The notes below the pieces were generated by a model. The model was not told the origin of the DNA. It saw only the letters and a program-made list of their open reading frames with translations, and did no database searches. Position numbers and translations under genes: made by a program. From Panagrolaimus kolymaensis (lineage: Eukaryota; Nematoda; Chromadorea; Rhabditida; Panagrolaimidae), in contig JAJQJQ010000011.1 of the NCBI GenBank assembly GCA_028622995.1, positions 3,162,001-3,226,000 on the forward strand: 64,000 nucleotides of DNA. Reading direction: 5' to 3'. Positions 36,612 to 50,604 of the stretch are shown one piece after another (the first letter of the stretch is position 1; every line of letters starts with the position of its first letter).

Positions 36612-39600
36612 ATGTCTGAGAAAGAAGAGATGGTTGTTCCTCGAAGTTGGAACTATGTTCATCGAACGGCTGATGAATATCTCAATCATTCAGATGATAG
36701 CAATAATGCAAAGAAATTCTATTCAAGAATTGTAAAAAATGAAATTGTGAGTTTTTTATTTCTTTTATTCTTTTGACGTTTATTAAAATGCTTTATTTTA
36801 GTATTCTAAAAGAATATGTTATTTGGTTCACAATGAAGTTGTGGTTGAACGATGCGAATATCGAGTGAATGCTGCTGTTTGTTACAGCGGTCGAACCAAT
36901 AATAAGTTACGAGCATTTAAAGTTGACTTCTTTGTTTGTGATGCAATGTATTCGAAGATGGAGGATGGTGATAAAATGGCTGATTACTTAGTTCTCGTTG
37001 GTGATGATCAATTAGCGTTTTGGCAAGTTGAAAGTGGAAGTCATTGCGTTGTTTCTGTTCCATTTCGGGTTTGTTTTTAATATCTATTACTATTAATTCA
37101 TGGTGCTTTTTAGATTGAAAGAGTGTATCCTTCTGATGTAGGAATTCTAATTGAACGTGCTCGTGTTATTGGAGATGAAAATTCTGGTGATATTGACTGT
37201 CATATATTTAGTCTTGTTCATCCATTTAATGAGATTTTGCCTGTTTTGTATAGAAATGGTGGTAAGCTCTTTTTTATTTATTTTTGTGAATTAATAAAGC
37301 CGTTTCAGAAAATGAACCTTGTTACTATGCGTTTTCAAAGCAACATGTTACACTTATTCCATCAAATTCTGAAAGAACTGGAAACTTTTTTTTGGGGTAT
37401 GATGGAGTCAAAGAAAAGCATTTACTTTATACACTACGTCGTTGTACCGATGCTGAAAAAGCAGAAGCGAGTCGAAGCCTTCAATCTTTTATTTCTCATG
37501 AATCTCCAGGATATTTTTCAATTAATGCTTCTTCAAGATCTGGTGGTTTTCGAAATCTTCGTGGTTTGTATATCTCTATTCAACTCTCTCCTAATGTGAT
37601 TTTTAGGAGTCGGTTCTATGAATTCTACACCAGCTTCATCGTTTGCTCATAGTCGATCTTCACTTGGTACTGGAACTCCTGTTCGTCGTTCAACTCGTAG
37701 CAGACAAAGACAAAAAGCTAATCAAACTCTGTTATCCGAAGCTGCATCCTACAAGTCTTCATTATTTAGCTATCGACCTGACAGTAGCATAAGTTTGTTT
37801 TATATCTCTTCCTTTTATTTTGTAACTAAACAACTTATAGGATCAGTAAGAAATACTTTTAGTGTCTTTAATCTTGATGGAGAAGAAATGGATGAACTTG
37901 ATGTTGATTTCATTTTTATTGGCCTATGGGAAGAAAAATTAGGCTTTGATGGGATATTAACTCCTTTGCTTGCTTCAACCAATCTTACTCCTAAATCAAT
38001 TCTTTCTCGTCGTGATTCAATTAAGGCTACCGCGAACAAAGATTCAACACCTGTCAGATCTGTAAAATTTGTGGAAAAGGATGCACAAGAAAATGATAAT
38101 TCTCACCTCCGTCATAAACAACCAGCTCCTGTAACACCTGGTGCACCTCTTTCTTTCAAAGAAGCTAGTATCGGCAAAACTATATCTGAACGCTCAACTG
38201 ATGCTGACTTTGACTGGGGAAATTTCAACAATTATTCCAATGAAAGATTGCTTGCTGCTCTTGATGAATTAATTGCTCGTCATCGAAATACATTGTTACA
38301 AAAATTTTTGCCCAAAGACGCGCCGAAAAAACAACGGAAAAGGAAACCTATTACTGCTGAAGATTACATCAAAGTTCGAACAAGCGTTATGAAATTTTAT
38401 GCAAGGTTAATGCAATCAAAACTTCACACAACAGGTTGTAAAAATGTTAAAGCTTTTTACGCATTGCAACTTTATCGAAAAGAAGTATGGCAAATTGTAA
38501 GAAATCAAACTCGATCAAAAGCTGCTAATTATAAACATATTCGTGCTGCAACAAGGTTCTTTTTAACTAAAGATATGGCGGGACAAAAATATGTTTGCTT
38601 TTTACCTGGTGGAGAAAATAAATTGAACGTGATTAAATGGGATACAGATAAAAACGACTTTGCAAGTATGGTGTCAATTGAAGCCTCTGATGCTGTAAAT
38701 GTTATGGTATGGTCCTTTTCTTAATAAAACTTTTCATTTTTGCTTTCAGGGTAACAAAATGATAGCAATATTGAGAACCGAAAAATCAACAGTGACTCTT
38801 TACACTGGAAGTAATGAAATTGGTACTTTATCGTTAAAACCTTTTCGACAATCATCTCATGAACTTCTGCAACTAATTGATAGCTACGAAAAATCTATCA
38901 TTGTCGTAAGCGCATTTTTTACGAATTTTATTACATATTTTATTGTTCGGATATTTAGAAAATTCAACATAAAAAACGACTCTTTGTTCAAACGGTTCTT
39001 TTTGATCTTGATTTTACGTCTTCACAAGCCATAAACCGACTTTTTGATTCTATATTTGCTTCTCTTCCACTTGATAAAGCTGTAAAGTTCTTTTCAACAT
39101 GGTGTTCTATCAACCATTTGGACGAATGTGGTGCTCCATTTACTACCAAAAAATCACTTTTCATTGAACTTCCATTAATGGTTCAACATTTCTTTGCATC
39201 TTTCGCTCTTCAAATCAAAAATTTAACTTGTTCTGAATTGGTAAGTTTTATCTTTCTTATTCTTGCTTGATAAATTTTATTTTAGATAGACAACCTTCGT
39301 CAAGCTGAACTTCGCCCTAAAATAAAGAAGGAACGAAAAGAATTAGAAGATGCTTTACTTTGTGCAATGGATGATTCAATAGACGAGGAGTCTGATGAAA
39401 TACCTTTTTTGTATAATTTTGAAGAGATGTTGAAGAATTCAATTTCAAGGAAAGAAAACGTTATCGTTTGTGAAGCTAAAGGCAGAGAAAATTTTATTGG
39501 GAACCACGCATTTCAACTTTTTGAAATTCTTCATATGATGTTTGAATCTTTCAACATTTTTCTCAATGGAAGAAAATACAAACTTCTGCTTCTCGAACCT

Positions 39601-42600
39601 CTTTATGTTTTTGCAAAGTAAGCTAATTAATTCTTTACTATTTTTTTATATCAAATAATTATGTATCTTTAGGATTGCTGGCTTACAAAAATACATTGAT
39701 CATTATTCATCATTTGTTGAAGAATTACGAAATCTCCAAGTTAACGTCGAAAAGGGCACAATATTGCCTACTGTTAAGGATATTGAAAGTATCGTCGTTA
39801 ATTTTAATGCTTTCCTGAGACATTTAAAATCTCGTTGCAATTCTGAACCTCCCTCAATTCCAAATAACCCACATTGGCCAACGAAAATTCTTTTATGTGC
39901 TATCGTTGCATGTGGTAAAATTCAAACTCTCGGAGATGTGAAACATTGTCTTGGATCTCAATGGCAAAAGCGCTTACAACTTACATCTGATTCTCAAAAA
40001 ACTTTTCTTACAATTTTCTCTTCAAATCGTTGCTGTTCTTATACTAAGTTGGTGCATCTCTACTTTTAAAATGTTATTAAGTTATTAAACTTTATTGTTT
40101 TAGATGTTCACGTCTTTTCAAATTATTCTCGTTATCTGCTGGTGATATTCATGTTCTTGAATCTTCCCTTTCAAAAGTTTTTGATCAAATCGTGGATGAA
40201 ACTGCCAGGAGGCTAGAAAAAGATGTACGAAGAGGAAAATTAAAAGTTTTCCCTTCTGATCAAGACCAAAATCGATGGATAAAACTTCAATGGCCAACTG
40301 ATATTCGTCTCACAAACGTAAACCAAATGTTGGATTCAAATCGGCAAATTTTAATTCCTGTTCGTCGAGCGGTTTGTTAAAGTTTATTGCTTGCTTATAA
40401 TAAACTTAATTTGTTTTTTTAGGAAGATGATACACTTAATCGCGAACAATATAATCTTTTCCTTGTATCCACATATGGTAAACAAGTGGCAAAAGCCTTT
40501 GGTCGGGCTTCAATTGGCTTCAAAACAGTTCGAGCTCCAAACACAGTTGATTCATGTCGAGTTCCAAAGATTGAACTTTCTGGTCGTGTTCCACCAAATC
40601 ATGTTTTTCATGAATTTCCAAATGGAGAAATTTCAAAATCAATGAACGATTGGGCTGATTTTATGGCCGGAGCCGCTCATACTCTCACCTTAACTCATGC
40701 TGACACTCCATCGTTTTTTTGGCTTCGTCAATGGAATTCTACTCATCGTTCAATCGCTGTTACCGCTGGATGTATTTATGCTTATGGATTAGCAGGTCGT
40801 TTTAATAATGTTAATGTTCACGAAGTTCATCAAATGCTTGTAAAGTTTAAAAAAAGCTATGAAAGTGTTTCAATCTTCATTGGGGCTGCTGTAACTTATC
40901 GTGGTACTTCTCATTTGGACTATTTTCGTATGCTTGCAACTCATATTCCATTTTTCCTTGAACCAACATTAGTTGAGCTAAAATTTGATGCAATTGTTCA
41001 AATTGGATGTATTTTGGGTGTTGGATTCCTTTTTCAAGAAACCATCAATTTATCGTATTCTAATCGTATTATAAATGAAATGGCGAAAGAAACGTTTTTT
41101 GATGGAGAGAATGAAGGACATCGTTATTCTTACGTTTTAAGCTGTGGTATTTCTGTTGGTTTAATTAATCTTGGACAAGGCGTGAATATTCGAAATTCCG
41201 AAGTTCCAGCAGCTGATGGCAATTATGAAATTGAAGAACGCTTACTTGTGCTTTTGGAAGGTGGTTTAAGAATGATGTGTACTGATTTTGGTCGAAAAAA
41301 TTCATCACTTTGTCGTGTTCAAAGAATTGGTGCTGCTGCATTAAGTTCAGTGTCCTTGCCTCCTTCTGCTAGCGCGTGTACGACTATTGATTTTGCTGCT
41401 TTGCATGGAATAGGTGTTAATCCTGAACCTAATGGAATGGCAACCACTCATAATGAAGTTAATCGACATACTGCAAATTCTATGATGGGAACTCTTGCAA
41501 AGGAATCAAGTACTACCAGAGAGCTTTCAAATGTTAATATTCACATTACTCCACCTGGTGCATGTATTGCTCTAGCTTTAATGTATTTGAAAACTGGAGA
41601 TAAATATATTATTAGAAAGTTATGTGCTCCTACAACTTTACCTGATATTGAAACGACTCGTCCTGATGTGTTAATGCTTCGAACTTTATGCACTTTGATG
41701 GTAGACTATAACAATGTTTCTCCTGATTATGATTGTGCTAACCAAAGAATTCCCGAAATTATTCGAAAATATGTTGCAGAAATAAATACAACGTCCTGGT
41801 GGTTGCAAAACGTTGACATTGGTACAATAGCCGAAGTAAAAAATTTTACTTTTTTTTTTTAATAATTATCATGTTTTTTTCAGTCTTACTTTTATATCAA
41901 ATGTGGTATTTGTCTTGCTATTGGTATTCGATATGCTTCTACTTACAATGAACAAGCTGTTGAAACAATTACAAAATTTTTCAATGAAGTTGATCCAAAT
42001 TCAAAACAATCAGAATCATCAAAAGTTCGACAATTTGTTAAATCATCTGTTACAAGTATCTGTGCTGCGATTGCTGTTTACTCTCTTTCTTTGGTTATGG
42101 CTGGTTCAGGTGATTTGGAAACATTACGAATTATTCGAAAAGTTCGAAATCATCTTCCTGAACATCTGGCGGTTGAAAATGATCCATTTACTTATGGTGT
42201 ACAAACTTATTGCAACACTGCGCTTGGCTTCTTATTTCTTGGAAATGCAAGATATGGGTTTTCTCATTCAAATGAAGCAATTGCTATGCTTTTAATTTCG
42301 TCGTATCCTATTTTACCTCAATCAATTTGTGATCAAAAACACTATTTTCAACCTATGCGCTTCCTTTGGTCTTTAGCAACTCAATATCGTTATTTGATAC
42401 CAATTGATGAAGACACTCATGAACCTGTAAGAATGCAAGCAAAGATAACTATAGCCGTATGTTTTCTTTTAACTTTTAAGCTAATTATTTTATGTTTTCT
42501 TTAGAATGCTCCTAAATCGGCTTCCACGTTTGTTTTACAACTTCCTGCAGTTTTGCCACCGCTTGAATCAATAAACTCGATTACTTTTTGCTCGAGGGAT

Positions 42601-42873
42601 TATAAAGAGTCTGAACTTGATATGACAATTGACGAAGAAAAGATGTTACTATTGAGAACTTTGCACGATTTTTATGGAAGATATCCTGTCAGAAAAGTAA
42701 TGAAGTAAGTTTTTTTCAGCTTTATTTATATACTAGTTTTTTACTTGATGATTTTTTTTAGGTGTTATTCAAATGTTTTTGACTCTTCATCTATTTTCCG
42801 AATTTCTGACACTCATGATTTCAAAGGAATATCTCCTGATTATCAATTTTCTCGATTGAATTTTGGGAATTAA
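36612..42873 (+). CDS. mat-2: Anaphase-promoting complex subunit 1 (APC1)
   Basis: About 17 short-intron exons encode the largest APC/C subunit. The N-terminal third is a WD-like domain (VLVGDDQLAFWQVESG, later NVIKWDTD and ILRTEKSTVTLYTG). A Ser/Arg-rich flexible loop (about 37618-38160) with S/T-P sites would be the region phosphorylated in mitosis. The C-terminal half (40490-42470) contains the proteasome/cyclosome repeats: YAYGLAGRFNNVNVHEVHQML, GAAVTYRGTSH, SCGISVGLINLGQG, NIHITPPGACIALALMYLKTGDKYI and SLVMAGSGDLETLRIIRKVRNH. These match APC1 (mat-2 in C. elegans). APC1 is a scaffold of the ubiquitin ligase that starts anaphase. The chosen ATG (36612-36614) is preceded by an overlapping four-codon upstream frame (36608-36619). 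The stop is the TAA at 42871-42873. Confidence 0.93.
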
Positions 42874-43170
42874 GAAGCCATTATTTGTTTGCACATTTTC
42901 CGATTTTCCTTCTTTTTTCATTTTTGTTTTTCATATTGTATACGTGTATAATTTGTTTGGTCTCGAATTCAAAACGGGCATTTTAATAATAAATATTTTA
43001 TTTTTATTTACATGTTTAAACTCAAAATTAAAAGTTAATCTAAACTAAGCAAAAGAGAAAAAGTGAAAGAAATAATTTTAAAGGAAAAAAAATTTACACG
43101 TTTTTTAGGAATGGGATTTTTAAAAGTTATTGTTGTTTTTCTTTATTTTTTGCAGCTTTCAGTTGGACCT

Positions 43171-46100
43171 TTACCATTTGAAAAATCTTACAATAGGATT
43201 TTGCGGGTAAAGCCTAATAAACAATTTTCTAAGTTCATTGTATGCAAGTGTGAAAATTCCAAAACCAGCTACCATTAACCAACACTGAAAATAAATAAAA
43301 ATTATAGTTTTTATCTTAAAATTTAGTATTGAAAAACTTACATAAATAGAAATTGGAGCGCCTCCAAAGAATGTGTTAATTCCTGGAACATAAATCATAA
43401 TACAAACAAGGATAATTTCGAGAGCCATAGCACCGATTGATTGCCAATTTCGGAAAATGCCATGAGTAAAGATAGATTGCCGTCGGGTTCTCACACAAAG
43501 GATCATGAAAAATTGTCCAAATACGATCCCCATGTGCCAAGCTGAGCATGCTTGTCGCTGAATGTAAAGTTGCTCAGCGACGGTGAAGTTGTGACCATTG
43601 GATGTTATAAAATTCTGGCCTCCCTCTTGCCAATGGTCTAATGAAGACATCCATAAATCTTTGATTGGAATATCATAAGACCAAAATACAACCAAATATG
43701 CCATGAAACAACCAATGGATTCAATCAAGCCACCGTAACCATATGAAAAGAAGAGAAGGGTGTTAGAGACGAGGGTTTTACCTCGTCGGCGAGGTACTCT
43801 TTCCATGAGATCACCTTCCATGGGTTCTTTAGCCATAGCAATACCGGGAGCAATTTCAGTTCCAAGATCAACCGAAAGTACTTGAAGACTGGTAATTCCC
43901 AATGGAAAGCCAAAGCAGAAATTAATAACGATAGGCCAAATTTCAGGGGTGGAGTGGATGGCTACATAAGCAAGTAGCTTCTTAATATTTTCGAACATTA
44001 ATCTTCCTTCTTGTACACCTTTTACGATGGATGCAAAGTTATCATCCATTAAAATAATGTCGGCTGCTTGTTTAGCTACATCACTACCTGAACCCATTGC
44101 AATACCAATATCAGCACGTTTAAGAGCAGGTGAATCATTAACACCATCACCAGTCATTGCGATAATTTGTTTGCGTTTTTGACATTGTTCAACAATCAAA
44201 AGTTTTTGTTCAGGTGTTGTACGAGCAAAAACAAGTGCATTCTTTTTTAACAATTCATCCCATTCAGGTTCTGTAAGCTGAGAGATTCTTTCACCATGCA
44301 AAACATCATAATCTTTTGGTTGACCGGGAATATCTTGGATGAGTTTAATTTCGCGTGCAATTGCAGCAGCAGTGAGATGATGATCTCCAGTGACCATAAA
44401 TACTTTGATTCCAGCATTGCGACAATGTTCAATTGCGATTGCAGTTTCATCACGAGGAGGATCCATAATAGCGCAAACTCCGGCAAAAATTAAATCTTCA
44501 ATATCAAAATTTCCTTTATCATAATCAAAGTCAATTTTTTCATTTGCAACAAATTTTTTGTAAAAGAAGCCAAGGACTCGACGACCACTGGAGCCAAAAG
44601 TATCATAAGCGTGTTGGAATTTTTCATTGGCTTCATCATCAAAATCAATGGGGCCTTCTTTAGTAAGGATTTGGGAACAATGACGTACAAGAATTTCTGA
44701 AGCTCCTTTAATCATTAGTTTATATTCAGCTTGACCATCTCCCATTGATTTTTCTTTTGCAATCATTAAATGCCATTTACGTTTGGAGTTGAATGGAATT
44801 TCAAAAACAATCTAAAAATATTATTATAAAATCAACTTTTGCAAATAATTATAAATTAAGCTTACATTATGACTTTTGCGAACTCCATCGATATCAATCA
44901 AATCATCGGTGTAACGAATCATAGCAATTTCAGAAGGGGCACCAGTAGCAGCTTTAACTGGAGCAGCCATTTTTTCCATATCCAAACTTGTTTCAACCTT
45001 TTTTTCTATATCAATTGAAACTTGATCTTCATCAACAAACTTGGATGCATTACAAACGGACATGATTTCGAGTAAATCTCGAACGGGTGTAGCAAAATGA
45101 TCCAATGAGGATTTTTGTCCAGGAGTAATTGTTGTTAGACGATCAGGTCGGCCATTCACGAATTCATCATAATACCAACAATCGGTTACAGTCATAACAT
45201 TCTTTGTGAGGGTGCCTGTTTTGTCTGATGCGATAATATTGACAGAACCAAGAGCTTCAACGATATCCAACCGTTTAAGGAAAACATTTTTCTTTGCCAA
45301 ACGTTTAGCAACGAGAGCAATAATGGATGTTACTGTAGCTGGCATGCCTACTGGTACCATACCAATGGCACAAACAAGGAAACCATTACACAAAAGTTGA
45401 ATGATATTTTTCCATTTATGAACAAAGCCACCAGCAACAAAAACAGCAAGACCAAGAGCGGTTGCACTAAAGATGAGGAAGATGACGTAGCGCATTAATT
45501 GACGTTCTAATCGAGATTTATTTGCAACTTGTCCAGTGGTCATATCAGCAATTTGTCCGATAACGGTGTGAGTGCCTGTTCTGATGACAATACCAATACC
45601 TTCTCCATCAACACATAATGAACCATTGAATGCAACATTTCGAGCTTCAAAAATTGTGACATCTCCTTCAACTGCTTCCCATTGATATTCAACAGGCTCA
45701 GATTCGCCAGTAATGGAAGATGTTTCAAGTTTTAGTTGGGAACAATACTAAAAAGTTAGAAGAGTTTAAAATCTGTATCAAACTTTTTAGAGGGTATAAA
45801 AATGCTTACAATTATTCGAGCATCTGCAGGAACTCTTGTGCCATTTTTGATAAGAATGATATCACCATTAACAAGTTCTTCTGCACTCATTGTCTGCTCT
45901 TTTCCATCTCTTATCACCATACAACTTTCAGGTAATAAATTTTGAAAACCAGCAACAACTTTTCGAGCTGCTCGTTCATGTTTAAACGAAATACAACACA
46001 TACCAAAAATCATAACAAATATAATTATTGTGACCCATAATTGTGATAGCTCTCTATAAATTTGAAATTTTAATATTTTCCAAAAAAATTGCAATAACGC

Positions 46101-46672
46101 TTCATGCAACTGATTGTTTGTGGCATGACTATCTTAGCGTTGCAACTTACTTTGGATTAGCAATGAAAGCAATTAATGATAGAAGATCAGTAACGAGAAG
46201 TAAAACCCATAATAAATTAGCAAATTGTTTTAGAAATAAAGCTATATCGCTCATTTCTTTAGGTTTTGGTAATGCATTTGGACCATTACGAAGTAAAATA
46301 TCTTGAGCTTGAGAAGCTGATAAACCTTTAGAATGTTGTGGAGTTTTAATATCAATATTTGATTCAGGATGATGAGTTGATAAATCATTTATATCCCATG
46401 TATGCTCCGAAAAGGCTCCATTTAAATCTCGTGCTCTTTCTTGATCTTTAGCAGGAACGATTGTTTTCTTTTTCAAAAATTTAGGTATACTTGGCAACCA
46501 AGGTGGTTTCACTAAAAATAAAAAAGGTGTTAAACAAATAAGTAACAAAGTAAGAAAAATAAGTTAGAGTAGTTGTTTATTTATTTAAATAAAATCAAAA
46601 CATACCATTTTTGGGAACCTTGTTTGAAGTATTGTTATTTAAGTCTGTTACTTTACGATTTCGTAAACCCAT
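43171..46672 (-). CDS. Divergent Na+/K+-ATPase-type P-type ATPase alpha subunit (CATP-like)
   Basis: About six exons encode a P2C-type ATPase of roughly 1000 residues. Seen in order: the N-terminal cation-ATPase domain (GLSASQAQDILLRNGPNAL), the TGES loop, the phosphorylation site SDKTGTLT, the nucleotide-binding KGA and the hinge MTGDGVNDSPALK, then ten membrane helices, ending in a typical FFKW region. It is closest in layout to the Na+/K+-ATPase alpha subunit. The cation-binding helices differ: TM4 reads VPVGMPAT where pumps have VPEGLLAT, so the key Glu is Val, and TM5 has HSTPE instead of SNIPE, while TM6 has DLGTE for DLGTD. Phosphorylation should work, but classical Na+/K+ exchange is doubtful. 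C. elegans has such atypical alpha subunits (catp-1 to catp-4); CATP-1 was reported to act independently of pumping. The exact orthologue is not decided. Confidence 0.9.
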
Positions 46673-47624
46673 ATTGTTTTCAGCAACAAAAATTGTTTTT
46701 GTAAAAATAAAAAATAAAGCCAATTGAGAATATCAGCCCAAGTAAAAAAGCAATAAAGTTCCTATCTTTTTATACCTATTTTTCTCCATTCATGTTTTTT
46801 GGGCCTAAACATTTTCCTCCATTTTCTTATTCATCTATGCCACGCCCCTTCTTCCTCCTTCCTTCCTTCTTCAATCTTTTGGTGATCTCTCTTCCCCTCT
46901 TTTTTTTCTAAGGATACTGAACTTATGATCGTACTACACACTTGCATAAAAACCCCGCCTATTTGAGTTAAAATTGAACTTTTAACATTTGGATTACAAG
47001 CTGCAACAACAAAATATGATGAACACGACCACGACATCAATAAGCAAGTAAGTTAACCTCATTGGCCTTCCTTAGTATAAAAATAAAAGAGGGAGACGCT
47101 TATGTAAACAAAGTAAACACTGTTCTTAAATTGATCTTCGAAAAAATAAAGAAATTAATGCCGTGTGGGATGTTTATGTCTGAGTTCTTGGACTTTAATA
47201 ATAATAAATCTCCCTCACTTTCAATCTTGTGAATGAATTCTTTTGAATTTCCTGTAAAAGGAATTTTTATTGCTTCTTGGATCATCAAATTACCACCCAC
47301 ATTTTTTTAAAATACATTTGAAAAGCTTTTTTCATGTGAAGCTTCTCTTTTTTTTGTCGCAAAGTTCAAATGTTTCTTTTTTGCAAATAAATTTTTTTAT
47401 TTGCTTGTTTGTAAAATACTTTAGTAGGTTTATAGGAAATTTCTTTTGATTCATTAACTTTTAAAAATTAAATTTTATAGGTACAATTTGGGACCAGTTC
47501 AAAAAAACATTTTATGGAGTTTATTAAACTTTGCAATGAACCCTCAATTTATTATTTTCGAACTTTTCTTATTATTGATTTTCCTATTTCATTTAAAGTT
47601 GTCGTATTTAATATGACAAAATTA

Positions 47625-47823
47625 TTAAAGGGACATAGCTATTTCATGCCTTTTCAAAAATTTCGATACTGGGGCTGATAGGAACAGTCGGGGCGGCGCG
47701 TGTTTGAATTACCGTGTCACTTCTGTCTTACACGGTAATTCAAACACGCGCCTTACCAAGTGTAACTTGCAGTGCCCGCAAACGAAATTTCAAAAAAGGC
47801 ATGAAATAGCTATGTCCCTTTAA
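47625..47823 (+). mobile_element. 199-bp inverted-repeat element (MITE), copy 1
   Basis: The element begins TTAAAGGGACATAG and ends with its reverse complement. The terminal inverted repeat is perfect for 30 bp and continues imperfectly for about 15 more. The centre is a second, perfect inverted repeat of 23 bp (47695-47717 and 47730-47752, arms starting GGCGCGTGTTTG) around a 12-base loop. The core is far richer in G and C than the surrounding DNA. TTAA stands at both edges and could be the target-site duplication, as for piggyBac-type elements, although a TA duplication with TTAA partly inside the repeat cannot be excluded. It has no coding capacity. The second copy at 55973-56171 has the same length and reads as identical in reverse orientation. 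Confidence 0.88.
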
Positions 47824-50604
47824 CTATGGTATTTTGATTTATAATCCATTTCAAGCTATAAGACTTTAAAAAAATTTGGCTCAAACACATCGGTTGTGGT
47901 GAACTTTTATTACAAAAAGTATTTTGTAGCAAAAAAAGTTTAGGAATAACGCATTAGACACCTCCATTCCATAACCTCGCCCAAATATGCAAACAAAACT
48001 CATTTCATTTTATAATTCGGAGGGAAAAAAGTTTGCTGCAATTTTACTATTTTCATTAAAAAAGAATTGTAAAATTCCTTAAGATTACCAAAAAAAATTA
48101 TGTTAGTGGGAAGACTACAAGGCTTTTTTTCTATTTGTTTATCGGAGAAATTATTTAAAAAATTTAAAACAAATGTGAAGCTTTTTTCAAACTAAAGACG
48201 GAAAATTGAAGTTGTTGTAATGACGAATAAATTAAACAAAAGCTTGGATGAAAACAGAAAATAAAGAGTCTGAAAATAATTTCACTTTGTCAAAAAGTTT
48301 ATAGCAAGAATTCAGAAAAAATATAAATATTGCTCTTTATTTTAATTATTTACCATTTTTATTTGCGTCGCTTTTTACATGAATCATAATTGACGATAAT
48401 TTTTTTTGTGAATGATGTTTAGTTTCATTTTATTTCTAAAAGTTATAAATATTTTAAAAGTATGATGGGAAGATTAATTATTTCATTATTTTGCTTTTTT
48501 ATTATTATTTTCCTTTAAACATTTTTACTTGATATAATAAATTTTCAAATTACTGAAAAACTTTAGAACAAAGACATACCTTTAAAGTTTCTTAATAAAC
48601 TAAATAATTTCTTGAATAGCATTTAAAATTTTGCTATCAGAATTATTTTTTATGGATTCTTTTTTTTAACCAAAGCTGTAACAATATGAGCTTTATTGAA
48701 AGAGAGAAAATGTTGAGCTTTCACCAATTAAAAAGGTTACATTTTTATTGAAAAAAGGATAGACATGGAAAAAATTGCAAACAATATGTTTATTGCATCA
48801 GCAAAATCATTCTATGATGCCTCAGACGGATATGTTTTTTCCAAAGTACAGATTTTTTTTTAGTACTTTCTCAAAGTTTAGTGATCATAGAAAAGAACAA
48901 GAAAAGCGAATGAACGAGAGAATGGAAAGATAAAAATGAAACTAAAGAATAGTTTTTTATACACCCGATTATGACACCTATGCTACATGGAGCAAAACTT
49001 GTGAAAGGATGTAAAGAAATACAATAGCTCTTTCGCTATAGAAATACGTCCTCCGATTATCATTTTACTTTTTAGAGCTATAGATATCTCCAAACTTTTT
49101 GTATTAATTCCAATAGTAAGTTATTTACGGAAATTGAACCTTGTTCTTCACAATTCACCTTCCATATCAATAAAAAGAGTGTCAAATAAGCAAGATAAAA
49201 ATTTAATTGCTAGAATGTCCTTAAAATAGATTGCTTTTTAAAAAAAGTTCAAATTATGACGCTTTAAGAATACAATAATTGTCGGCAGTCAATGATTGTA
49301 AAAAAACGTTGAATTTTAACTCGCTGTGTTATTTTTGCTGTAACTGCAAAAAATCTTGAAAAACAATTTTTCAAATACCTTTGTCAATTGAGGGTTTTTG
49401 AAGCTTATTGACAAAAAGACAATTCATAAAACTTTCAAAATAAATATAAATGCTAACGAAAAAATGAGAAACATCATAGAAAAATTTAAAGAAGCAAGCA
49501 GCAATTCAAAAACAACATCATTTTTCCTCTCGAAAATATTCGATTTTACTTTGATTCATGTTTTTTATGAAACCCAATAAATACAATGGATTGAATTGAG
49601 TTTTATGTTGTTTATAAATATTGGTGAATCAAATAAATATTTATTTTTAATACAAAACTTTAAAGAACTTTACTGCCAAGGAGATTTATCGAGATTCAAA
49701 GACTGAACATTTGAACTTTTCTGTTTTGAAAAAAAAAGCACCCAAGTAATGACTAAGTGGTGGCTCAACAATGCAACGTAATTCCTACAACAAAAAATCC
49801 TTTGTTTACTTTGTGTTAAAACATTAGATGATTTTTTTTAGAAATGAGTTAAATATCTCAAATTTTTGTATGGGGTAAGCTCGAATGAAGTTCAACTTTG
49901 TTAAACGATGATTACCGAGGTTTTTACGAAGCATAGAAAAATTTTTAAAGCAAAAATCAAGGGGGTTTAACGATCATTGCAATAAAAATGTAGGCAACAC
50001 AATACGCGTTAAAAAAGAAGCTAGTCAAAGTTTGTCGACGGAAAAAACATACATTAAATATTATTCGTTGAAAGGTTAAAGTTGAACAAGCAAAACTCTT
50101 GGTTCATCGCTCAAGCAAACAGAAAAAAAGCAAGCAAAAAGCTTAAGGGACTTTTTTTCTATGAAGGCTTATTTTTTGAATACAGTAAACTTTGAAAGCT
50201 TTTTAGAAACCTTTGTCAATGAGGTCAACAAAGTTCAACCATGCAATTTCTTTTGGGGTCACTGTACTTTTTTCTTCTCATTCAAGCGACAATATTTACT
50301 TTTAATCAAAACACAGGTCATGTTTTTATTTTCTAAGACTTTTTACGTAAAAAAATTCGGAGATCAAGTAAGAGCAAGAAAATCAACAACATCAGATATA
50401 GCCAACTCTTGATGTTTCTTCTCACCATGGTTTTCACGTGAAAGTTTTGCAAAAAAAAAAGTCCAGCGAGTCTATTGACATCTTTTGAAAACTTTTGTTA
50501 CTTCGAAGAAAACAATCTTTTCAAAAAAGTTCAATTTCTCATGAGGTGCAAGAATCAGTGTTAAACAAATATTCATTCATTTTATAAATAAAAGGTAAAA
50601 TTCC

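Noticed and set aside
46831..47040. Minus-strand frame of 69 codons upstream of the ATPase gene
   Set aside because: Partly a C/T-tract translation (Lys/Glu-rich end); no domain.
47100..47300. Minus-strand frame of about 60 codons with fairly normal amino-acid mix
   Set aside because: It looks slightly more like coding DNA than its neighbours (ATG in frame near 47287), but no flanking exon, motif or splice pair could be found, so it is not called.
47625..47823. Rho-independent terminator or CRISPR-like repeat
   Set aside because: The palindrome belongs to a eukaryotic inverted-repeat element with TTAA edges and an inverted twin at 55973; there is no repeat-spacer array.
49398..50412. Frames of 60 and 83 codons in the ATPase-CLPTM1L gap
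   Set aside because: No motif or homologous neighbour; the flanking sequence is typical AT-rich intergenic DNA.
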